Below the pieces are notes generated by a model that searched no databases, was not told where the DNA came from, and saw nothing but the letters and a program-made list of their open reading frames with translations. Shown piece by piece: positions 33,561 through 44,437 of a stretch of DNA of 64,000 nucleotides. The DNA lies in NCBI RefSeq assembly GCF_020497125.1, contig NC_059080.1:46379563-46443562 (forward strand), given 5' to 3'. Within the stretch, counting starts at the first letter, position 1; every line of letters starts with the position of its first letter. The stretch is from Mauremys mutica (taxonomy: Eukaryota; Chordata; Testudines; Geoemydidae). Position numbers and translations under genes: made by a program.

Positions 33561-34039
33561 CTCTTGGTCAGGACTCTAGAAACAGCAGAATCCAGACCCA
33601 GCCATCCCTGGGAGACCCTGCAGATCCAGGAAATTGACCACATGGGATACATCTGGGAACCCTGCAGGCCCAGGAAATCGATCACCTGTGGTACACCTAG
33701 GGGCCCTGTAGGCCCAGGAAACTGACCAGGTGGGGGACACTTATCTGACCCTAACAGACCCTCAATACTTCCAGAAAGGCCTAACCCACCCCCAAGTTCC
33801 TTCCTGTTATATCCCGAAAGGAAATTACTTTTCGACCTAAAATGTGCGCTCATTTCAATCTTGTGCATGAGCAGGAAGCGCACTATCCAGGGGAGACACT
33901 TGATACTGGTAATGTCAAACCCTGCTGCTGTAACAGTGGGTTCTCAACACCAATTCTATGAAAACAGATATGGGAGACTGATGTAAGGGGACAATTAACA
34001 TTAATTAGCAACAATTTGTTATTCCCAGAATGAATCCCA

Positions 34040-34182
34040 TGCTGCATAAAATCGATCACTTGATGATTACCTGTTCTGTTCATTCCCTCTGAAGCACCTG
34101 GCATTGGCCATGGTTGGAAGACAGGACACTGGGTTAGTGGACCATTGGTCTGACCTAATATGGCTAGTCTTATGTTTTTACA
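34040..34182 (+). mobile_element. CR1-like 3' end (TTATG-type tail)
   Basis: It contains GAAGCACCTGGCATTGGCC, GACAGGACACTGGGTTAG and GACCATTGGTCTGACCTAAT, then a short CTTATG tail. A related copy lies at 58005-58135. Confidence 0.7.
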
Positions 34183-34224
34183 AAATACAGAACCAGACCC
34201 AAAAATGGGAAACAACCCGGAGGG

Positions 34225-34410
34225 AGGGGAGGGAGCCTAGTGAATAGGAGCTGGGGTCAATTCCCACCCTACACTGATCTGCTGGGTGACCTTAGGCAAG
34301 TCACTTCCCCGCTCTGTGCCTCAGTTTCTTTTCTGTAAAATGGGGATCATGGCATTGCCCTCCTGTGTAGAGTACACCTGAAAAACGCTATAGAAGAGCT
34401 CAGAATTATT
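34225..34410 (+). mobile_element. MIR SINE
   Basis: GGTGACCTTAGGCAAGTCAC followed by CTCTGTGCCTCAGTTTC and CTGTAAAATGGGGATCATGG is the MIR core in the forward direction. Confidence 0.85.
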
Positions 34411-34419
34411 ATTATTATA

Positions 34420-34615
34420 TGTATCCAGGTACTTACAAGACCCATCTGAGCCCCTCCCAAGTATTCATTCTCACAAAACCTCCATCAGGTGGGGGCAGTG
34501 CTATTATCTCCACTTTACAGGGGGTGGGGAACCATGGCAGAGAGAGACAAAGTGACCTATCCAAGCCTATGGCAGAGCCAGGAATTGAACCCAGCCCAGT
34601 ACTTTAACTACAGGA
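34420..34615 (-). mobile_element. MIR SINE, reverse
   Basis: TATTATCTCCACTTTACAGG, then GCAGAGAGAGACAAAGTGACC and GGCAGAGCCAGGAATTGAAC, is the MIR core in reverse. It sits next to a forward MIR, so the pair forms an inverted repeat. Confidence 0.8.
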
Positions 34616-34619
34616 TCAG

Positions 34620-35849
34620 CCTTCTCCTTGTATGAGCTGAATCAGGGAACTGTTAATTACACTGAAGATCCCCCATGCTCTTTGAACGTATTTAATGCCC
34701 CCATGAGTGTCAGATATCTGAGAAGTCATTGTCCGTTGTATCTTCCATGCAGCATCTGCAGCTTGTGGGGGACAGGGTAAAGAGGATACACTGCTGTTGT
34801 CTGGCAACTTGTGTCTCCCAGCAATATTTGTAATGCTCAGATGCAGTGTCAATTTAATATCAGATATATTCTCTGTTGGAGGACTCCATTTGCCTCTGGC
34901 AGGGGTGTGGACTGGCTGATTCAATAGGTTCTTTTCTATCTCGGCTATGATCCTAATGGTTCTCTTCATATTTCAGAGTAATTCTCCTCTTCCCTGCTGT
35001 TTATACCATGGTTAGCTGCAGGATTGTAGTTTGCTCTCTGCATTTATAGGCTCCTACAGCAGTATTTTCATTGTTATGAGCCTGCCTCATGCACTATTAG
35101 GATAAGGAAAGCATGAATCCAAACAGCCCTTCTTCCCCTAGGGATGCACAAGAAAGTCTTTAGAAGTGCTCATAACAGCACAGTTCCTAGCTATGCCTGC
35201 AATCAGATGACAAGGTGTGAGTCCATGGATCATTCTGTAGACATCCAAATCCTGGATCCAGATTTCCCCAAACGGTGCGGATATTGGAATCCCAGCTTTA
35301 TAGCTCAGGCCTTGCCTCTGTATTAATAAATTCAGAATCTGTCTTAGTGAGATGCTCTTTCTAGCAAGAATACACTTAAGAGCCCGTCCGACTGGCTAGC
35401 CAGGGAGTAGAGAATTAAGGGACTACTTTCAAAGGTGGGCTGCAATTTGCACCCACTTAAGCCTGCATGAGCGCATCCAAACAGGCACTACAGGCACAGT
35501 TGTGCATTATTTGGGCCTGTTCCAAAGGCCACTGAAATCAGTGGAAAGGTTCCCACTGACATCACTGGGCTTTGGAACAGGCCCTGTGTGAACAGTTACT
35601 CACCAGCATGTTGGGCTCATACGTTTTTCTGCTGTAATAAGGGGAATGGGTTTGGGAAATTTTCTCCTTAGTAACTGATGAGTCTTTTCTCAGAATAACA
35701 AAACCCCAACCTGTTTACAGTTTTCAGTCTTCTTGTGGTCAAAGAATGCCTAAAGATCAAGACTAGGGCCCGGCAAGCGTGTGAGAGGCCAGGTGGAACC
35801 AGGTGAGGCGAATCCAGCCCTGTGAGAAGTCCCCTGGCAGGAAGAAGCC
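34620..35849. other. Region upstream of SMIM9
   Basis: I see no repeat or exon here. The 5' UTR and promoter of SMIM9 should lie in or before this stretch. A CCTGGCAG just before the start codon (35834-35840) could be an acceptor for an upstream non-coding exon. Confidence 0.35.
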
Positions 35850-36090
35850 ATGGCACTGCTGTTGCACAAGGCTGCATTTCCTCTGCTAGTCCAGCTGATT
35901 GCCTCTGCCTCCTGCTACCAGTCCACCTCCAAGCCTGAGGTCATCTCCCACCCACCCAGGCACCTCTTCAGGATCAGAGAGTGGGGAGCCCAGAAACCAG
36001 TCCCAGGAAGACTTCTGACTTGGCAGGAGAAGGGGAAAGTTTACCCCTTTGCTGTGGGAGAGAGAGGAGCGTCAGGCCAGGAAATCCAAC
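35850..36090 (+). CDS. SMIM9: Small integral membrane protein 9, exon 1
   Basis: The ATG at 35850 sits in a good context (GAAGCCATGG) and begins MALLLHKAAFPLLVQLIASA, a typical signal peptide. A hydrophilic, basic and likely extracellular stretch follows (EVISHPPRHLFRIREWGAQK). The exon ends on CAAC before GTAAGT, in phase 1. It joins the exon at 44131 without a frame break. Human SMIM9 is likewise a short signal-peptide protein with one membrane span near its C-terminus, and its gene lies next to F8. The N-terminal residues are poorly conserved, so identity rests on exon 2 and on gene order. Confidence 0.75.
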
Positions 36091-36715
36091 GTAAGTAGCA
36101 AAAGCAGCAGCTAAAGCCACATTATGTAGAGACAGGCCTCATGCCTCCAGCTCTATGGGCTGGAAGTAGAGAATGGTACTGCCAGATCCATTGGTAGTGC
36201 TCATAGATGATGTATTTTTAACCCCCCCTCTCTCCTGGTGTCTGGGATCTGGAGGCTGAGGTACACGATGGATGTGAGGCTTATTGTTCTCTTGGAGTCA
36301 GTTCAGTGTTGGAGAAAGGGACAGGATTTGCAGCTCTGAAACTATAAATTCTTCTTCGAGTGATTGCTCCTATGCATTCCAGTCAGGTGTGCGCGCCGCA
36401 CGTGCACGGCATCTCGGAACTTTTTTACCCTAGCAACTCCGGCGGGCCGGCTGGCGCCCCCTGGAGTGGCGCCACTATGGCGCCTGTTATATACCCCAGC
36501 CGGCCCGTCCGCTCCTCAGTTCCTTCTTACCGCCCGTGACGGCCAGTTGGAACTGTGGAGTGCTCTCTGTCCTCCACTACCCTAGCTCTCGCTACTGTTC
36601 TCTGTATATAGTTCGTTTAGTACTTAGTGTAGATAGTTTTTGATAGTTAGTAAGTTAGGTTTTAGGATAAGGTTAAGGGGGGTATCCCCTCCCTTTCCTC
36701 CCCCGGTGCGGGCTC

Positions 36716-39154
36716 ATGCCCAAGGCACTGGGCTTTAAGCCCTGCGCATCGTGCCAGAGGCCTATGCCAATCGGGGACCCGCACGACGCCTGCCTCCGTT
36801 GCCTGGGCGAAGGTCACCGAACAGATAAGTGTTCTTTCTGTTCTGCCTTCAAGCTGCGGACTCGTAAGGAGCGGGACATTCGATTAAAACAACTCCTAAT
36901 GGAGGCGTCGCTCCAGCCCCCAGCACCGTCCGCGCCGGCACCGAGAGCTTCATCGGTGCAGAGCGCACCGGCAGCACCAAGCCGCTCCGGCACCGCGGCC
37001 CCACAGCCTCAGCCAGCGGCTCCGAAGACCCGGCACCGCTCGCTCTCGCCTTCGAAAAAACACAAACTGGCGAAGGCACTTGCTAAGGCCCGCGCTGAGG
37101 ACTCAGCGAAGATGATTGCGCCACCTGCGGCCCCTGCGGTGGCCGTGCACAAGATGTGCACCGGGCCATTGACTCCGGCGCCGCAAGGGCCGTCGAGTCC
37201 GGCACCGCCACGCTCCCCGGCACCGACCGTGGTCGAGCCCCGGCTGCCATCTACGCCGGAGACATTCTCCTCGGCGCGCGAGCTAATACAGCTCATAGAG
37301 GCACCGAGCCTCCGGCCCCCGGCACCGCCGCCGCGGGCTGTCGTGTCGGCAGGAAAACCGGCCATGATGCTCCGGCCGCCCTCTCCGGACAGACGGCACG
37401 GACGACGCTCCCGGTCCCGGTCACGTTCCCGCCGCAGGTCACCGTCCCGTCGATCATGATCTCGGCACCGCTCACCATTGCGGTACCGGTCGCCGTCTCG
37501 ACGTCGGTCGCAGTCCCGGTACCGCTCGTCATCACGGTACCGGTCACACTCCCGGCGTCGCACCAGGTCCCGATCGCCATCGCGTCGGCACCGACAGAGG
37601 TCTCCGTCCCGACACCGTTCCCGGCACCGTTCCCCGCGCAGCCGCTCCCGGCACTGCAGGTCCGAATCCCGGTTGAGCTCCCGGCACCGGTCGAGCTCCC
37701 GGCACCGCGGCAGGCGTTGGTCTCGGTCACCGTCCCGGTACCGTGAAGACCGGCACCGATCCTCGGCTCCGTCCGGGGCCGGACTGCCTCAGTCGACGGC
37801 GCAATCCATCAGCGCCTCGGCACCGCCATGGCCATCCCGCTCGGCGTCGGTCGCCTCCGCGGTGGACAGCAATGCTCACCTGCCGCCTACCCCCCACGGT
37901 CAACCTCAGGGGGCACAGCAGTGGGGATTCTGGGTGCCATGGGCCCAGTATGAAGCTCAGGGGGTGCCGTTGCCCCCAAGAGCCCCTGCTTCCGAGCGCA
38001 GGGCACCGGAGGCGACGGTTAGCCGGCCGCCCCCTTCACCTCCACGTGAGCCTGACTGCGACGGGACCATGCAGCCCGACCCAGCCGACGAACAGTCCGC
38101 AGGTCCTTCAACGGAGGCCGCTGTCCAGGGCTTGTCCTCGTCGTCCTCACCGGACGAGGCGGTGGCCGGAGCTTTCACCAAGGAGCCTCCGCCTATAGAC
38201 CTGAAGGCTCACCAAGACCTGCTTCGCCGCGTGGCGACGGCTATGGCTCTTCCGGTGACGGAGGTTCAGGAGGATGAGGACCCTATCACTAACGTCGTCG
38301 GAGCGGAGGCTCCAGTGCGAGTGGCGTTACCGTTTGTGCGGACAATACAGAAGAACGCCACCACACTCTGGCAGACGCTGGCGTCCATCCCTCCTACGGC
38401 TCGTGGGGTCGAGCGCAAATATTCAGTCCCCCCCATGGGCTACGAGTATCTTTATACTCACCCAACCCCGGACTCGTTGGTCGTCCAGTCGGTCAACGAC
38501 AGGGAGAGGCACGGTCAACCTGCCCCTGCGCCTAAATCGAAGGACGCGCGACGGATGGACCTGTTAGGCCGCAAAATCTACTCGGCGGGCGGCCTGCAAA
38601 TGCGCATCGCCAACCAGATGGTCCTCCTCGCCAGGTACGTCTTTGACATCATGACGTCCCTGGCGAAGTTTACAGAGCTCCTGCCAACAGCCTCCCGCCA
38701 GGAGTTCTCAGCAATGTTGGACGAGGGAAAGAAATCGTCCAGGTCCTCCATCACGGCCGCCCTTGACGCCGCGGACTCGGGAGCTCGGACCTTGGCCTCC
38801 GGCGTGACGATGCGCCGCATCTCCTGGCTGCAGTCCTCCACCCTGCCGCCGGAGGTGCAGTATACATTACAGGACCTGCCTTTTGACACTCAGGGTCTCT
38901 TCTCTGAGAAGACTGATTCACGAATCCAGACCCTGAAGGACGGTCGTGTTGCCATCCACACCCTCGGGATGCACATGCCGGCTCCACAGCGCAGGTCCTT
39001 CCGGCAACAACCCGCCCGGTCCTTCCAGCAGCAACGCTACCGCCCGTATAATAGCAGGCGACCGGGCCCAAATCGCCGTCGTCCTTCCGGCAACAGGCGT
39101 AATCAGGGCCAGGCCTCTTCCAAGGCCCCTCAAGGGTCCAAGCAGGCCTTTTGA
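36716..39154 (+). pseudogene. DIRS copy 2 Gag, one nonsense codon
   Basis: The layout is the same as copy 1: Cys/His cluster at residues 10-42, Pro/Ala linker, Arg/Ser-dipeptide region, conserved block (VRVALPFVRTIQKNATTLW) and basic tail, with a final stop at 39152-39154. A TGA at 37457-37459 interrupts the Arg/Ser region and the same frame continues beyond it. Nearby Arg codons are CGN, so TGA fits decay of a CGA codon at a CpG. The position differs from the break in copy 1. Confidence 0.85.
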
Positions 39155-41051
39155 TGGGACGCACGAGGACGGCCCATCACTCTCCCTACCGGATCCTACC
39201 CTTCTCTTCCGCAACCGCCTCTCCTATTTCTTTTCGGCGTGGTCCCAAATAACAACAGACAACTGGGTGCTTCAAACAGTCCAGTCGGGATACCGCCTTC
39301 AATTTGTTTCGCCCCCACCTTCCCACCCACCCTCCCTGTCCCTCTTCAGGGACCCCTCTCACGAGCAATTCCTCTTACAAGAGGTCCAGATTCTGTTGAG
39401 CGTGGGTGCCATAGAGGCAGTGCCTCAAGACAGGCGGGGCAGGGGATTCTATTCCCGATACTTTCTCATCCCCAAAGCGAAAGGAGGGCTACGTCCTATC
39501 CTGGACCTTCGCGAGCTGAACAAATACCTGCTCAAGCCCAAGTTTCGCATGGTCACCCTGGGGACCATCATTCCCTCTCTGGATCCGGGAGACTGGTTTG
39601 CCGCCCTCGACATGAAGGACGCCTACTTCCATGTCGTGATCTATCCCCCTCATCAACGTTACTACCAGTTCGCCGTGTTACCGTTCGGGCTCTCCACCGC
39701 ACCGAGGGTGTTTACCAAATGCATGGCAGTGGTTGCCGCAGCCCTCCGCCGTCGTCAGATACATGTCTTCCCGTATCTCGACGACTGGCTGGTTCGCGGT
39801 CAGTCTCGACGGCTGGTAATGGGCCAGTTGACAGAAATACTGTCCCTCTTCCGGCGACTCGGTCTTCTCATCAACACCGAGAAGTCCACCTTGATTCCGT
39901 CGCAGCGGGTGGAGTTCATTGGAGCGGTCCTCGACTCCTCGTTGGCCCGAGCCTGCCTACCGCAATCTCGACATCAGATGATGGTCTCCATCATCCAGGA
40001 CCTCGTCACCTTCCCGACCACGACGGTGCGCTCCTGCCTCCGCCTCCTGGGCCACATGGCATCATGCACCTATGTCACCGCGTACGTGCGGCTCCACCTC
40101 CGCCCGTTCCAGTCTTGGCTCGCGTCGGTGTACCGGCCGCATCGAGATCCCATCGACATGGTGGTCACGATCACCAGGCCGACCCTCGAGTCCCTCCGCT
40201 GGTGGCTCGACCCGGAGGTCGTGTGTGCGGGAGTCCCGTTCCACCCTCCTCGCCCATCCGCCACTCTGACCACGGATGCCTCAGCGCTCGGTTGGGGAGC
40301 TCACCTGGGCGACCTTCACACCCAGGGTCTGTGGTCGCCCCAGGAGCTCGCTCTGCACATCAACGTCCGCAAGCTGCAAGCGATCCGTTTGGCCTGTCAC
40401 ACCTTCCGCACCCACCTGCAAGGCCGCTGTGTGACAGTGTTCACGGACAATACATCAGCCATGTTCTACGTGAACAAACAGGGCGGTGCCCGCTCCTCCC
40501 TCCTCTGCAAGGAAGCGATGCTCCTGTGGCACTTCTGCGTGACCCACGAAATTCACCTGGAAGCGTCCTTTCTTCCGGGAGTGCAGAATACGCTGGCCGA
40601 CCATCTCAGCAGGTCGTTCCTCTCCCACGAGTGGTCCCTCCGTCCAGATGTCGTCCACACAATCTTCCGGAGGTGGGGGTTTCCCCAAGTAGACCTATTC
40701 GCATCCAAGGAGAACAGGAAGTGCCACCTGTTTTGCTCGTTCCGGGGTCACTCGCCGGGCTCCCTGTCGGACGCCTTCCTGTATTCCTGGAAGGATCACC
40801 TCCTCTACGCCTTCCCTCCGTTCCCGCTCGTACACCGAGTGCTACAGAAGCTGCGGAGGGACAGAGCCCGCCTCATACTCGTAGCTCCCGCCTGGCCGAG
40901 GCAGCATTGGTACACCCTGCTGCTCGAACTCTCCGTTCGGGATCCCGTCCCCCTTCCGTTGTGGTTGGACCTCATCACCCAGGACTTCGGCAGGCTCCGC
41001 CATCCGAACCTGCAGTCCCTCCATCTTACAGCTTGGTACCTGCATGGTTGA
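38946..41051 (+). pseudogene. DIRS copy 2 reverse transcriptase and RNase H, with internal deletion
   Basis: The frame is open for about 700 codons and overlaps the end of gag in another frame. It keeps ALDMKDAYFHV, LPFGLSTAPRVF, the YLDD site, the RNase H TTDASALGWG and FTDNTSAMF motifs, and the DLFASKENRKCH region. Against copy 1 it lacks nine residues between motif A and motif B (copy 1 RYLRFVVNGADYQ, copy 2 RYYQ) and a net three more near WPRQHWYTLL. Both are in-frame losses. The first removes a core strand of the polymerase, so I expect an inactive enzyme. Confidence 0.85.
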
Positions 41052-42016
41052 CCTACGCAGAGAGGGACTGTTCGGCAGCAGTCCAGCACGTCCTGCTGGA
41101 GAGCAGAAAGCCTTCCACTCGCTCCACCTATCTGGCGAAATGGAAGCGGTTCGCGCTCTGGTGTGACCACCGAGGCCTCAATCCCTTCGTAGTCCCTGTC
41201 CCTGCCATCCTGGACTACCTCTGGTACCTTAAGGAGCAAGGTCTTGCGGTCTCTTCCTTGAGGGTTCACCTGGCAGCAGTGTCCGCCTTTCGTCCAGCTG
41301 TGGAAGGTCGGTCCATCTTCTCCAACCCGATGGTTTCCCGCTTCCTTAAAGGCCTGGACCGCTTGTACCCGCCGGTGCGGCGTCCTGCCCCGACCTGGGA
41401 TTTGAACCTCGTGCTGGCCAAGCTGATGGGTCCCCCCTTCGAGCCCTTGGCCACGTGCTCCCTGCTCTACCTCTCCTGGAAGACAGCCTTCCTCGTCACC
41501 ATTACATCAGCGAGACGAGTCTCTGAGCTCCGTGCTCTAACGGTGGGTCCACCCTATACTGTCTTCCACGGGGACAAGGTGCAGCTTCGACCGCATCCAG
41601 CCTTCCTCCCTAAGGTGGTCTCGGCCTTCCACCTGAATCAGGAGATCTTCCTCCCGGTCTTCTTCCCGAAGCCGCATGCCTCGCCTCGGGAGCAACAGCT
41701 TCACACCCTCGACGTCCGCAGGGCGCTCGCTTTTTACATCGAGCGGACGAAGCCCTTCCGGCGTTCGACCCAGCTGTTTATAGCAGTCGCCAACCGCATG
41801 AAGGGCGAGCCGGTCTCCTCGCAGCGGATTTCCTCCTGGGTAACGGCATGTATCCGGACCTGCTACGAGCTTGCTCGCGTGCCACCATGCCGCCTCACTG
41901 CTCACTCGACGAGAGCGCACGCCTCGTCCGCCGCCTTCCTGGCCCATGTTCCCATCCAGGACATCTGTCGAGCGGCCACCTGGTCTTCCGTCCACACCTT
42001 CGCCTCCCACTACTAA
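39239..42016 (+). pseudogene. DIRS copy 2 tyrosine recombinase, truncated
   Basis: The frame is open for 925 codons, the first part overlapping RT. The recombinase has ITSARRVSELRAL and LTAHSTRAHASS, and ends TFASHY followed at once by TAA at 42014-42016. Copy 1 continues some 30 residues past this Tyr (ALVQQSRDD to DPTA), and the same downstream codons are still readable in copy 2 after the stop. The truncation is therefore secondary, and it falls directly after the presumed catalytic tyrosine. Confidence 0.85.
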
Positions 42017-42157
42017 CTGGTGCAGCAGTCTCGAGACGACGCAGCCTTCGGCTCCGCGGTATTACACTCCACCACGTCTCACTCCGACCCCACCGCCTAG
42101 GTAAGGCTTGGGATTCACCTGACTGGAATGCATAGGAGCAATCACTCGAAGAAGAAG

Positions 42158-42465
42158 AGACGGTTACTCACCGTAGTAACTGTTGTTCTTTGAGATGTGT
42201 TGCTCCTATCCATTCCAGACCCGCCCTCCTTCCCCACTGTCGGAGTAGCCGGCAAGAAGGAACTGAGGAGCGGACGGGCCGGCTGGGGTATATAACAGGC
42301 GCCATAGCGGCGCCACTCCAGGGGGCGCCAGCCGGCCCGCCGGAGTTGCTAGGGTAAAAAAGTTCCGAGATGCCGTGCACACGCGGCGCGCACACCTGAC
42401 TGGAATGGATAGGAGCAACACATCTCGAAGAACAACAGTTACTACGGTGAGTAACCGTCTCTTCT
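42158..42465. repeat. Self-complementary 3' end segment of DIRS copy 2
   Basis: GAGACGGTTACTCACCGTAG at the left pairs with CTACGGTGAGTAACCGTCTC at the right, and the inverted arms extend about 65 bp through CTATCCATTCCAG. The interior repeats the GC-rich 5' leader in inverted form. Confidence 0.8.
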
Positions 42466-43158
42466 CAGTGTATCCATAAGAGCATCTACAGCACTGGCCC
42501 TAGCTATGTACACTTGGACCTAAGAGGAACCAGTTTTAGGGACAAGAGAGGAGTTCAGTCATCATGATCCATTCAGTTCGTGGTCACTCTGCTAAAACTG
42601 CTGCCAAGGGGGCAGGTTAGTGCCAACTGGGTGGGGGACATGTAATGTGGTTATGAAACATCATAGCTAGTTTCTCCACTCCTGTCCTGTGCCAAAGGGG
42701 TATGTGGATATTTCAAGAGGGCAGAATGTAATTTGTTTACCCTGCCACCAAATGACCCTCCGTTTCCTTTGTAAGAAGGGCTCAGAGTTCAGGGTTGTCT
42801 CTCTGATTGCTTTGTATAAAACTAAAAATAATTTGCATCAAGGGCATTGACACTAGACGTGTCTCCTCCTCGAGCTCTTGTTATAATGGCAAAGGACAGT
42901 CACAAGGTTAGGTAAGTGAAAAGATAAGTGTATTCTTAGTTCTAATAGTTAAACACTGTGGGCTATGTAGGATCAAAAGGGGCAAATGGAACAGGAACTG
43001 AATTATACTATTCATGCTTCAGAATAAGTTCTGATTTACTGGTCCTTTTCTAAATCTACTTTTATGAAAAATCTCACTCCTTGGGTCAGCTAAAACGGGT
43101 CCTCTTGGTCTCTGTTCAAATAACTCTGAGAAAACCGCAACATTTAACAATTAATATT

Positions 43159-43436
43159 GGGGTCTATCTACATGGGAACACTCAGGAAAGTTAATCTGAA
43201 TTAACTAAAGGTGTGGATTTAAAGTGGATGAGTTAAACTGCATTAAATTCCCATGTAGACACTCTCATTCAGAATTAAAGTGACCTTAATTCCATTTTGC
43301 TTAATTCACAGAATTAAATTAAACCAAATTAAAGCCATGTTAATTCTGAATGACAGAGTTTTAATGAAGTTTAACTCATCAACTTTAAAAGTTAATTTGA
43401 ACTAACTTTCCTGAGTGTCCCCAGGCAGACGAGCCC
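43159..43436. mobile_element. AT-rich palindromic MITE
   Basis: The ends GGGGTCTATCTACATGGGAA and GTCCCCAGGCAGACGAGCCC are related as inverted repeats. The interior pairs over most of its length (TTCAGAATTAAAGTGACCTT against AAAGCCATGTTAATTCTGAA; TGGATGAGTTAAACT against AGTTTAACTCATCAA). It is non-coding. A longer copy lies at 45991-46572. Confidence 0.7.
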
Positions 43437-44130
43437 TTAGAGATGTTCCAGTCTTTCTGAATGCTATTCAAGCAGTTTCAGCTTTCCCAAAACCTGCCTT
43501 CCAAGTTCCAAAACGTAATGAGACAGAGCCCACCTTCTCCCAAGTATCTATGTTCAGCCCAGGACCCAACCCTCATGTGGCTCTGGGACAAAGGAGTCTG
43601 CCAAGAAAGATACATGGGATCTGGATCTCCGTTGCTTCACAGATGTCAGGAGGATGTCTGTAGGTTCTACTGTACCAAGTTAGAACCTTCTTATATTACC
43701 AGACAACCAGCTTGTTCCATGTAGGCTACTAACAAGCCATCAGGTGGGCACTACCAGCCTGGTTTACATTGAAACAAGTGACCTAGAGATGCAAATTGCC
43801 TTGGGCCCTATCCTGTTCCTACTGAGGTCAACTGAGTTCACTGGGAGCACAGTCAGGTGCCATATTCCATCACCAGTCCTCAGAGCTATCCATTCCTCAC
43901 TCTCTGGGCTACGGAGAGACAAGGTGGGTGAGATAACTGGCTAGGCATGTGAGGAGGCAGCAGGGACTCGCCAGTGTGATACTTTATTGGATCTCCCACA
44001 GACAGGATCAGGTGCCACATACCTTCTTTCCCTGTGGTGTTTTTTACAAAGAACACCCTGTAGCAGATTTTTTATTCTATCCCTCCAGCACCTTGCTCCT
44101 TTTGCTGACTAGAATGTGTCACCTCTGCAG

Positions 44131-44260
44131 GAGTCCGCAGGTCCTGGCTGGCAGACTACATGGATGATCTCTGGACCCATATCCGTGGGTCCTTCCCCCG
44201 GGCAGCTCTGTACATCTTCCCCCTTGCCTTGGGGATCATGCTCCTTCTCTGTTGCATCAC
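44131..44260 (+). CDS. SMIM9: Small integral membrane protein 9, exon 2 (transmembrane part)
   Basis: This 130-bp exon lies between CTCTGCAG and GTAAGT. With the base from exon 1 it reads RVRRSWLADYMDDLWTHIRG, then SFPRAALYIFPLALGIMLLL and CCI. RSWL..(Y/F).D.LW..I followed by a Pro, a hydrophobic span and CC(I/F)T is the pattern I recall for human SMIM9. The hydrophobic run is a single membrane span, and the Arg-rich segment before it should lie outside the cell if the signal peptide is cleaved. The match is from memory of the human protein. Confidence 0.82.
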
Positions 44261-44437
44261 GTAAGTGTGTGCATAGCCTAGCGCTCAGTGCACATTACAC
44301 AGCCCCCCTCTGTGCCCCAATACTGTAGGACTGATGTTTATATAAAAAACAGGTAGTCTTCCCTTGGAAGAAAAGACTAGTTTCCTCTTGTCTAGAGCTC
44401 TGGGATGAAGACTGTGGTTGATAGCTTCATTCCTCTA

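Larger units (their letters stand above)
28150..34030. other. Intergenic region between F8 and SMIM9, first part
   Basis: It holds the AT-rich repeat near 28494-28740, a TG-rich microsatellite at 29857-29880, a TG-rich array at 30172-30237, a dispersed repeat at 31731-31835 and a CR1 tail at 33441-33560. I see no exon with support. Open frames here are short and unrecognised. Confidence 0.6.
36349..42465 (+). mobile_element. DIRS tyrosine-recombinase retrotransposon, copy 2
   Basis: This 6.1-kb element is in the plus orientation and collinear with copy 1: Gag, RT-RNase H, recombinase. It begins TTCTTCGAGTGATTGCTCC at 36351. The inverted form of this terminus lies at about 42115-42157, and a self-complementary segment follows, ending GGTGAGTAACCGTCTCTTCT near 42465. 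A TATATA box and a GC-rich leader precede gag. It lies in the sense direction inside SMIM9 intron 1. No target duplication is seen. Confidence 0.93.
36091..44130. other. SMIM9: SMIM9 intron 1, host of DIRS copy 2
   Basis: This 8-kb intron holds DIRS copy 2 (36349-42465) and an AT-rich palindromic MITE (43159-43436). I see nothing in 42466-43158 or 43437-44130. Confidence 0.75.
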
